Shown here: in pieces, positions 58,081-64,000 of the stretch
Layout: the number at the start of each line of letters is the position of its first letter
How positions within the stretch are numbered: position 1 is the first letter of the stretch
Assembly: GCF_043099285.1 (NCBI RefSeq)
Contig: NZ_CP170723.1
Coordinates: forward strand, 3,596,001-3,660,000
DNA: 64,000 nucleotides
Reading direction: 5' to 3'
DNA from: Oryzobacter telluris
GTDB lineage: Bacteria > Actinomycetota > Actinomycetes > Actinomycetales > Dermatophilaceae
Position numbers and translations under genes: made by a program
Notes under the pieces: model-generated
What the model was told of the DNA's origin: nothing
The model's database searches: none
What the model saw: only the letters and a program-made list of their open reading frames with translations

Positions 58081-59526
58081 TCAGGGGCGGGCGGCCGCGG
58101 CAACGGTGACGCCCGCGGCCTCGAGGACGAGGTCGTGCACGTCGGTCGCCGCCACCGTCCCACGAAGCCGCCCCGCGGAGGAGGTGATGACGACGGGTCC
58201 GTCGGCGGGGTCGCCGCCGAGCCGGCCGTGCGAGCCCTTGACCCAGCGGGCGTCGAGCGGCACGACCGACATCGCGTAGCGCAGGCCGAGCTTCTTGCGG
58301 ACCAGGGCCAGGCCGGCGCGGGCCTTGGCCGTGCGGTCGGCGGGGTCGAAGAACAGCTCGGCGGGGTCGTAGCCCGGCTTGCGGTGGATCTCGACCCCCC
58401 GCGCGAAGTCGGGGGCCCGGGCGTCGTCGACCCAGTAGTAGTAGGTGAACCACGACCGCGCGTCGGCCACGACGACGAGGTCGCCCGACCGCTCGTGGTC
58501 CAGGCCGTGCTCGACCTGTGCATCACGGTCGAGGACGAGGTCGACGCCCGGGACCTGCGCGAGGAGGGCGCGCACCTCCTCGAGCCGCTCGCCGTCGCGG
58601 ACGTAGACGTGGGCGACCTGGTGGTCGGCCACCGCGAACGCCTCCGACGCCCACGGGTCGAGGTACTCCATCCCCGCCTGGGTGTGGACCTCGAGGAGCC
58701 CCGCGCGGCGGAGCACCCGGTTGAGGTGCACCGGCCGGTCGACCTCGGTGATGCCGTACTCGCTGACGACGACGACCTCGACCCCCAGTCGCTCGGCGTC
58801 GTCGAGGAGGGGTGTGAGCACGGCGTCGAGCTCGGCGGCCGCGCGCCGGGCCTCGGGCGAGCGCGGCCCGAACCGCTGGAGGTCGTAGTCGAGGTGTGGG
58901 ACGTAGGCGAGGGTGAGGTCGTGGTGCGGCAGCACCCGGCGGGTCGCCTCGGCGATCCACCGCGACGACTCGAGCGAGGCCGTGGGGCCCCAGTACCTGA
59001 ACAGCGGGAACTCCCCCAGCGCCTCGGTCAGCTCGTCGCGCAGCCAGGTGGGGCGGGTGTAGCAGTCCGGGCTCTTGCGCCCGTCGGCGTGGTACACCGG
59101 CCGCGGCGTCACCACGGTGTCGACGTCCATGCCCATCGCGTACCACCAGCAGACATTGGCGACCTTGGCGCCGGGGTGGCTGCGCCGCAACGCATCCCAC
59201 ACCTTCTCCCCCGACACCAGGCTGTTCGGCTGGCGCCAGAACATCACCTCGCCGAGGTCGCGGAAGAACCAGCCGTTGCCGACGACACCGTGGTCCACGG
59301 GCAGCCGCCCGGTGAGGAAGGTCGACTGCACCGAGCAGGTGACCGCCGGCAGCACCGTCTCGAGCGCGGCGCGGCTACCTCCGTCGGCCAGGGCCGACAG
59401 CCGCGGCATGTCGGCCAGCGCCGTGGGCGTGAGCCCGACGACGTCGAGGAGGAGGACGGGGCGGGGGGCCGCGCCGAGGTCGGGCGGCGCGGTGTCGGTC
59501 GTGGCGAGCTGGTCGGTGGTGGTCAC
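58081..59526 (-). CDS. type I phosphodiesterase/nucleotide pyrophosphatase (EboF-like)
   Basis: A 481-residue alkaline-phosphatase-superfamily hydrolase; start GTG 59526 overlaps the EboE stop (GTGA). First metal Asp28 is in PVLLLDVVGLTPTA; the nucleophile Thr63 in LPAVTCSVQSTFLTG; further metal ligands in LAYVPHLDYDLQRFGP, VVVVSEYGITEV and GLDHERSGDLVVVAD. The C-terminal EIHRKPGYDPAELFFDP is typical for the phosphodiesterase found next to EboE. It is not exported (no signal). Removal of a nucleotide or phosphate from a small metabolite is likely; the exact substrate is unknown. Confidence 0.85.
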   Translation of the reverse strand: MTTTDQLATTDTAPPDLGAAPRPVLLLDVVGLTPTALADMPRLSALADGGSRAALETVLPAVTCSVQSTFLTGRLPVDHGVVGNGWFFRDLGEVMFWRQPNSLVSGEKVWDALRRSHPGAKVANVCWWYAMGMDVDTVVTPRPVYHADGRKSPDCYTRPTWLRDELTEALGEFPLFRYWGPTASLESSRWIAEATRRVLPHHDLTLAYVPHLDYDLQRFGPRSPEARRAAAELDAVLTPLLDDAERLGVEVVVVSEYGITEVDRPVHLNRVLRRAGLLEVHTQAGMEYLDPWASEAFAVADHQVAHVYVRDGERLEEVRALLAQVPGVDLVLDRDAQVEHGLDHERSGDLVVVADARSWFTYYYWVDDARAPDFARGVEIHRKPGYDPAELFFDPADRTAKARAGLALVRKKLGLRYAMSVVPLDARWVKGSHGRLGGDPADGPVVITSSAGRLRGTVAATDVHDLVLEAAGVTVAAAARP

Positions 59527-60716
59527 GGTGCCTCCTTGAGGCCGAGGTGGATCAGCTGGTCGCGCACCCACGCGAGCTCGCCGGCGATGCCGCGGGCGAG
59601 GTCGTCGTCGGTGCGGGGTCGGGCGGCCTGCGGCAGGACGCCCCACGTGTAGGTCTCGACCTCGAGGTGGTCGGTCAGGGCGCTCTCCCCGCCGACGAGG
59701 GCGGCGAGGCTGCTGCGGGTGTGGTCGAAGGTCGAGGCGAGCGGGGCCTGCGGCTCGGCGTCGAGCGGAACGTGGAAGTGGACCCGCCAGGGCACCGGCC
59801 CGCCGTCGTCCGCGCGGTCGGCCAGGGGCGCGTCGCCCCCGAGCGCCTCGCCGAGGTCGTCGCGCGAGGTCACCGTCCCGTCCGGGCCGCAGGACCGCGT
59901 CTGGTGGAGGAAGCGCTCCTCGTCGAACGAGGCGAGCGCGGCCCGGGTGCCGGGGTCCGAAGGGTCGGAGGCGTGGAGCGCCGCCGAGACCTGGGCCTTG
60001 ACGACCGGCAGCCCTGCCTCCCCGACCCGTGCCACCGCGGCATCGGGGTCCTCGAACTGCACGGCGAGGTGGCAGAGGTCGAGGTTGACCCCGATGCGGC
60101 GCCGGTCGACGCCCGCCAGGTGCTCCACGGCCTGCGCCGTCGTCTCGATGACGCAGCCGGGCTCGGGCTCCAGACCCACCCGGATGCTCCGGCCGGTCCG
60201 GTCCTCGAGGCCGTCGAGGGTCTCGGCGAGGGCGGCCAGGTTCGCCCGCGCCGACCGCGCCGCGGCGGAGCCCCACGGCGAGCGCCACGCGAGCGGCAGC
60301 GTGGAGATGCTGCCGCGGGCCGCGTCGTCGGGGAGGAGGCGCGCGAGCACCTCGGCGCAGTCCGCGGTGTAGTCGAGCCGTGCCCGCTGCGACCAGTCGG
60401 GGTGGTAGACCCGGTGCTTGACCACGGGCTCCTGGAACCCGCGGTAGGGAAAGGCGTTGAGCGTCACCGTCTCCAGGCCGCGCTCGGCCATCGCCGAGCG
60501 CAGGTCGTCGACCGCCCGCGGGTCGCGGGCCAGGGCCCGCGCCGCCGGGGCCGCGAGCCACAGGCCGATGCCGAGCAGGTCGGACCCGAGGTACCGACGC
60601 ACCGGCAGGCAGAAGCGGTCGAGGTGGGCGAGGACGTCGTCGAGGTCGTCGCCCGCGTGCACGTTGGTGCAGTAGGCGAGGTGCACGGTGGTGCCGTCGG
60701 CGTGGTGGAGGCGCAC
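59523..60716 (-). CDS. eboE: metabolite traffic protein EboE
   Basis: A 397-residue TIM-barrel protein, GTG 60716 behind GGGAG. HLAYCTNVHAGDDLDDVLAHLDRFCLPVRRYLG is the diagnostic EboE opening; TLNAFPYRGFQEPVVKHRVYHPDW, SIRVGLEPEPGCVIETTAQAV, IGVNLDLCHLAVQFEDP and HLEVETYTWGVLPQAARP follow with metal ligands as in sugar isomerases. In cyanobacteria the ebo cluster is required to move the scytonemin precursor across the membrane (published finding); in other bacteria its cargo is unknown. It lies between eboB and the phosphodiesterase. Confidence 0.92.
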   Translation of the reverse strand: MRLHHADGTTVHLAYCTNVHAGDDLDDVLAHLDRFCLPVRRYLGSDLLGIGLWLAAPAARALARDPRAVDDLRSAMAERGLETVTLNAFPYRGFQEPVVKHRVYHPDWSQRARLDYTADCAEVLARLLPDDAARGSISTLPLAWRSPWGSAAARSARANLAALAETLDGLEDRTGRSIRVGLEPEPGCVIETTAQAVEHLAGVDRRRIGVNLDLCHLAVQFEDPDAAVARVGEAGLPVVKAQVSAALHASDPSDPGTRAALASFDEERFLHQTRSCGPDGTVTSRDDLGEALGGDAPLADRADDGGPVPWRVHFHVPLDAEPQAPLASTFDHTRSSLAALVGGESALTDHLEVETYTWGVLPQAARPRTDDDLARGIAGELAWVRDQLIHLGLKEAP

Positions 60717-60718
60717 GG

Positions 60719-61597
60719 CTACTCCCGCGACCCGCGCAGGACGGAGTTGCCCTCGAACGTCGCGCCGCTCGCGACGTCGACCGCGTCGTCGGCCTCGGCG
60801 ACGCCGCTGAGGTCGAGCCGCCCGCTCTGCGCGTAGAACTCGACCGGGTTGCGCCACAGGACCTTGTCGACGTCGTCGTCGTCGAAGCCGCCGGCGAGCA
60901 TCGCCTCGGCGGTGCGGGCGGTGAGCAGCGGGTCGCTTCGCCCCCAGTCGGCGGCCGAGTTGACGACCATCCGGTCGGTGCCGTGCTCGTGGAGGATCGC
61001 GACCATCCGGTGCGGGTCCATCTTGGTGTCGGGGTAGATCGAGAAGCCCATCCAGCAGCCGCTCTCGACAACGACCCCCACGGTCACCTCGTTGAGGTGG
61101 TCGACGAGGACGCGGCCCGGCGCCATCCCTGACTCGCGCACGACGTCGAGCGTGCGGCGGGTGCCGGTCAGCTTGTCGCGGTGCGGGGTGTGCACGAGCG
61201 CGGGCAGCCCGTGCTCGAGGGCGAGTCCGAGCTGCCGGGCGAACACCTCGTCCTCCTCGGGCGTCATCGAGTCGTAGCCGAGCTCGCCGACGGCGACGAC
61301 CCGGTCCTTGTCGAGGTAGCGGGGCAGCTCGTCGATGACGGCGCGGCACCGCTCGTCGTTGGCCTCCTTGGGGTTCAGGCCGATCGTCGCGAAGTGCGCG
61401 ATGCCGAACTGCTCGGCCCGGAACGGCTCCCACCCGAGCAGCGCGTCGAAGTAGTCGCAGAAGGTGCCGACGCTCGAGCGCGGCTGGCCCAGCCAGAACG
61501 AGGGCTCGACGACGGCCCGCACCCCCGCGGCGTGCATCCGCTCGTAGTCGTCGGTCGTCCTGGACGTCATGTGGATGTGCGGGTCGAAGATCCTCAT
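60719..61597 (-). CDS. eboB: TatD-family metal-dependent hydrolase (EboB-like)
   Basis: A 292-residue amidohydrolase-fold protein from ATG 61597. First metal motif RIFDPHIHMTSRT (H-x-H), Glu in RVVAVGELGYDSM, His in GLPALVHTPHRDK, His in GRVLVDHLNE and Asp in MVVNSAADWGRSDPL. The rest matches TatD-related enzymes of ebo clusters rather than DNase TatD. ATG overlaps the eboA stop (ATGA). The reaction is unknown. Confidence 0.88.
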   Translation of the reverse strand: MRIFDPHIHMTSRTTDDYERMHAAGVRAVVEPSFWLGQPRSSVGTFCDYFDALLGWEPFRAEQFGIAHFATIGLNPKEANDERCRAVIDELPRYLDKDRVVAVGELGYDSMTPEEDEVFARQLGLALEHGLPALVHTPHRDKLTGTRRTLDVVRESGMAPGRVLVDHLNEVTVGVVVESGCWMGFSIYPDTKMDPHRMVAILHEHGTDRMVVNSAADWGRSDPLLTARTAEAMLAGGFDDDDVDKVLWRNPVEFYAQSGRLDLSGVAEADDAVDVASGATFEGNSVLRGSRE

Positions 61598-62196
61598 CGG
61601 GCACTCCCGGTGGTCTCGGAGGGATGGAGGGGCTCGTGGTGGACGGGCTCGTCGAGGAGGCGGCGGGCGTCGGCGGGGACCTCCCGGCCGGCGGCGCGGC
61701 GCTCCGCGGCGAAGTCGCGCACCATGCGGCGCAGCTCGTCGTCGGCCCGGTCGTCGAGGTCGTGGACACCATCGAGCGGGATGCCCATGAAGATGGCCTT
61801 GACCACCCCCTGGCGCCACGACGGGTCGTCGAGGTGCTCGGCGGCGTACTCTCCGAGGGCGGCGCTGACCAGACGGGTGTCGTTGGTCCGCAACGCATCC
61901 CGCACGACGGGGACCATGGCGCCCCCCACGGCGTCGCGCAGCGAGGTGGTGCGGTCGAGCACGGGGAGCGCGGTGAGGACGGCGTGCTTCTCGGCGCTGT
62001 CGCCGCGCTGGTAGAGCGTCGTCGCGATCCTCGCGACGGCGTCGGACCCGCCGCGGACGGCGGCGAGCAGCTCGCCACGGACCTCCTCCCCGTCCCGGCC
62101 CTCGGCGCGGGCGTGCCGTGCGGCCGCGGGGAACAGGCCCACCACCGCCTCGCCGTCGGCGGCCACGGCGGCTCGTGCGTCGTCGCTCCAGCCCAT
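61594..62196 (-). CDS. eboA: EboA domain-containing protein
   Basis: A 200-residue helical protein, ATG 62196 behind AGGAGGACC. LYQRGDSAEKHAVLTALPVLDRT, ALRTNDTRLVSAALGEYAAEHLDD and WRQGVVKAIFMGIPLDGVHDLDDRADDELRRMVRDFAAERRAAGR match the EboA signature (the FVxIPLxxIxGLDxRAxxEL pattern). No known activity; it is the marker gene for ebo clusters. C-terminal tail is His/Pro-rich. Confidence 0.92.
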   Translation of the reverse strand: MGWSDDARAAVAADGEAVVGLFPAAARHARAEGRDGEEVRGELLAAVRGGSDAVARIATTLYQRGDSAEKHAVLTALPVLDRTTSLRDAVGGAMVPVVRDALRTNDTRLVSAALGEYAAEHLDDPSWRQGVVKAIFMGIPLDGVHDLDDRADDELRRMVRDFAAERRAAGREVPADARRLLDEPVHHEPLHPSETTGSAR

Positions 62197-62197
62197 G

Positions 62198-63070
62198 TCA
62201 GGTCCTCCTCGTGAGTCGCTCGGCGTGGGCCGCCGCGGCGCGCAGGGCCCGCAGGCTCTGCTCCGCGAGCACCGGCGCCGCGTGGGTGTGGCGGGGCAGC
62301 TCGACGTGCACGAGCCCGGCGAAACCGCTGTCGGACAGGGCGGCCAGCACGTCGGGCAGGTCGACCTCCCCCTCACCGAAGGGCAGGTGCTCGTGCACGC
62401 CGCGCCGCATGTCGTCGATCTGGACGTTGGCCAGGACGCCGCCGGCGGCCCGGATGACGGCGCCCGGCGCCTCGTCCTCGGAACAGACGAGGTGGCCGAC
62501 GTCGATGGTGAGGCCGAGGGCCTCGGGGCGGCCGAACCGGTCGAGGACCCCCACGACGTCGCCGACCCGCTCGAGGAACATCCCCGGCTCGGGCTCGAGC
62601 GCCAGGGTGACCCCGGTGGCCTCGGCGACCGGCAGCAGTGCGGCCACGGCCCGGTCCACACGCTCGCGCCCGTCCACCGACGTGGACCCCGGCGGCAGGG
62701 AGCCGCTCCAGCACGACACCACGGGAGCCCCGAGGTCGGCGGCCACTCGCAGGGCCGTGGCGACGAGGTCGACCCGCCGCCGGGCGCCGGACTCGCTGAC
62801 GAACGTCGGGTGGTGCTTGCGCCGCGGGTCGAGGACGTAGCGCCCGCCGGTCTCGACGACGACGTCGAGGCCGTGCCGTGCCAGCAGGCGCCCGGCGTGC
62901 GAGACGCGCTGCACGAGACCGGGACCCACCGGGTCGAGGTGGGCGTGGTCGAGGGTGAGGGCGACCCCGTCGTAGCCGAGGTCGGCGAGGACGGCGAGCG
63001 CGTCCTCGAGGCGGTGGTCGGTGAAGCCGTTGAGGCCGTAGCCCAGGCGCAGTCGGGTCGGGTCGCTCAC
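62198..63070 (-). CDS. sugar phosphate isomerase/epimerase-type TIM-barrel protein of the ebo cluster
   Basis: A 290-residue TIM barrel from GTG 63070, overlapping the UbiA stop by GTGA. LRLGYGLNGFTDHRLEDALAVLADLGYDGVALTLDHAHLDP begins the barrel; VTLALEPEPGMFLERVGD (Glu), LGLTIDVGHLVCSE (Asp-His), NVQIDDMRRGVHEHLPFG and LVHVELPRHTH (Glu) are the metal ligands. Different from EboE and from the gene at 56982, so the cluster has three such barrels. Occurs beside EboA/EboC in actinobacterial ebo clusters. Confidence 0.88.
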   Translation of the reverse strand: MSDPTRLRLGYGLNGFTDHRLEDALAVLADLGYDGVALTLDHAHLDPVGPGLVQRVSHAGRLLARHGLDVVVETGGRYVLDPRRKHHPTFVSESGARRRVDLVATALRVAADLGAPVVSCWSGSLPPGSTSVDGRERVDRAVAALLPVAEATGVTLALEPEPGMFLERVGDVVGVLDRFGRPEALGLTIDVGHLVCSEDEAPGAVIRAAGGVLANVQIDDMRRGVHEHLPFGEGEVDLPDVLAALSDSGFAGLVHVELPRHTHAAPVLAEQSLRALRAAAAHAERLTRRT

Positions 63071-63975
63071 GTCGGCGACCCCTTCCGCAGCACCGAACGG
63101 GTCGCGTACGTCGCCGCGCCGAGCGCCACGGCCGCACCGGTCTCCCCCGCGGCGGCCAGCAGCCCGCACTGCAGGGGGACCATGCCGCGGATGCCGGCGA
63201 CGGTCGCCGCCCGCGCGGTCGGCGCGGTCGGGTCGTTGACGGCGCGGGCCTGGGCCCGACCGACGGAGGAGCCGTAGGCGGCGGAGGCGCCGGTGGCGAC
63301 GAGGGCGGCGAGCCACGGCGTGCCCCGCGGGCCGGTGGGTGCCCCGCCCGCGCGACCCGACGCGAGCAGCGGGACGAGCGCGGCGACGGCGGCCGTCACC
63401 GAGGTCGCGCCCCGCGCGACCGACGCCGAGGTCCCGTGCACCTCGCCACGGCTGAGGGCCGTCACGCCGGCCGTGTGGACGAGGAGCAGGCCCGCCGGGA
63501 GGGCGGCGCGGCGCAGCCCCGCGGCCCCACCGGCGGACGCCCCGAGGAGGACGTCGAGCCCTCGCGTGCTCGCCATGACGGCGGTGCTCACGGGGCCGGA
63601 CTTCGCCGACAGGTCGTACGCCCACACGGCACCGGCGAGGACCGCGGCCACCCCTGCGGCCCGCGGACCTCCCCCGGCGGCGGCCAGGCCGACGCCCGCG
63701 GCGGTGAGACCGGAGGCCAGCGTCAGCGCGGTCCGCGGGGCCACGCGGCCCGACGGGATCGGGCGCTCGGGTCGCTCGACGGCGTCGAGGTCGCGGTCGG
63801 CCCAGTCGTTGAGGGCCATGCCGGCCCAGTACAGCGACACCGACGCCAGCGGGAGGAGCGCGGTGCGGCGGCCGGCCGGCCAGCCGGCGGCGGCCGCCCC
63901 GGCGAGGGCGTCACCGGGCACCGTCAGGGCCGCGGGGGCCCGGACGAGCTCGGCGAGGTCGCGCAGGGTCGTCAT
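63067..63975 (-). CDS. eboC: UbiA-family prenyltransferase (EboC-like)
   Basis: A 302-residue membrane protein with eight or nine predicted helices, ATG 63975. The Asp-rich catalytic loop MALNDWADRDLDAVERPERPIPSGRV (first motif N56-D57-x-x-D60-x-x-x-D) and the second region VWAYDLSAKSGPVSTAVMASTRGLDVLLGASAG (D-x(2)-x(n)-R-x-x-D) fit UbiA enzymes, here of the EboC branch. It would transfer an isoprenoid group to an aromatic or sugar acceptor within the membrane. Its ATGA start overlaps the preceding, incomplete gene. Confidence 0.88.
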   Translation of the reverse strand: MTTLRDLAELVRAPAALTVPGDALAGAAAAGWPAGRRTALLPLASVSLYWAGMALNDWADRDLDAVERPERPIPSGRVAPRTALTLASGLTAAGVGLAAAGGGPRAAGVAAVLAGAVWAYDLSAKSGPVSTAVMASTRGLDVLLGASAGGAAGLRRAALPAGLLLVHTAGVTALSRGEVHGTSASVARGATSVTAAVAALVPLLASGRAGGAPTGPRGTPWLAALVATGASAAYGSSVGRAQARAVNDPTAPTARAATVAGIRGMVPLQCGLLAAAGETGAAVALGAATYATRSVLRKGSPT

Positions 63976-64000
63976 CGGGAGGACGCACCGCCCGCGGCGT
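63972..64000 (-). CDS. C-terminal end of a further upstream gene (partial)
   Basis: Only the last codons lie in the window: the frame ending AAGGASSR-stop (TGA at 63974-63972) overlaps the eboC start by four bases, the coupling used throughout this cluster. By analogy with other ebo clusters this would be a cyclase (EboD, 3-dehydroquinate-synthase-like) or an inositol-phosphate synthase. It cannot be identified from nine codons. Confidence 0.35.

Overview
The window is very GC-rich DNA (clearly above 70 %) from an actinobacterium, most likely Micrococcales close to Intrasporangiaceae. This is inferred from codon use, GTG starts, a class II tRNA-Ser with encoded CCA, a short SRP RNA, and actinobacterial families (DUF222-HNH, DUF2252, DUF3817, DUF5063, LytR_C, PPi-type phosphofructokinase). 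No phage, IS element, CRISPR array or plasmid module is visible; it reads as chromosome with several compact accessory operons.

Layout. 1-734: a regulator gene with one extra base, cut by the window edge. 1222-7100: a five-gene operon coupled by 4-bp stop/start overlaps. It encodes a giant helical-repeat protein with a C-terminal HExxH domain, a caspase-fold (C25-like) protein, an acyl carrier protein, a ketosynthase and a short Cys-less ketosynthase-like protein. I recognise no described pathway with this composition; it is the best candidate for a new system. 7298-16960: a secreted HNH nuclease, an amino-acid racemase plus ATP-grasp ligase pair (possibly D-amino-acid cross-bridge synthesis), DUF2252, DUF222-HNH, phospholipase D and a NarL-type two-component system. 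17321-30684: housekeeping genes (PPi-phosphofructokinase, an Asd homologue lacking its catalytic Cys, aspartokinase, ferredoxin-reductase-like flavoprotein, RecR, acyltransferase, DnaX, FrnE/DsbA, SRP RNA, MFS transporter). 30689-35328: envelope and secreted proteins and tRNA-Ser(GGA).

35466-46437: nine minus-strand genes forming a murein-recycling locus: NagZ, NamZ (DUF1343), a YbbE/AmiE-like serine hydrolase, MurR, MurQ, a sugar ABC transporter and a BadF-type kinase. It matches the Bacillus YbbC-I pathway with the PTS permease replaced by ABC uptake plus kinase. Cell-wall fragments would be trimmed outside the membrane, the sugar imported and phosphorylated, and MurNAc-6P opened by MurQ. 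A palindrome overlapping a TTGACG-17-TAACGT promoter upstream of murQ is the likely MurR operator.

46775-56797: propionyl-CoA synthetase, AraC/VOC pair, AEC transporter, a barnase/barstar pair, a HerA-like ATPase, a LytR_C protein and DedA. 56982-64000: an ebo-type metabolite-traffic cluster (UbiA-like EboC, TIM barrel, EboA, EboB/TatD, EboE, phosphodiesterase, second TIM barrel).

Two cross-cutting signals: at least ten genes have a TANNNT -10 hexamer 6-7 nt before the start codon, indicating leaderless mRNAs; and intergenic regions carry strong palindromes, including a perfect 50-bp palindrome and a 43-bp hairpin repeat in three copies with compensatory changes.
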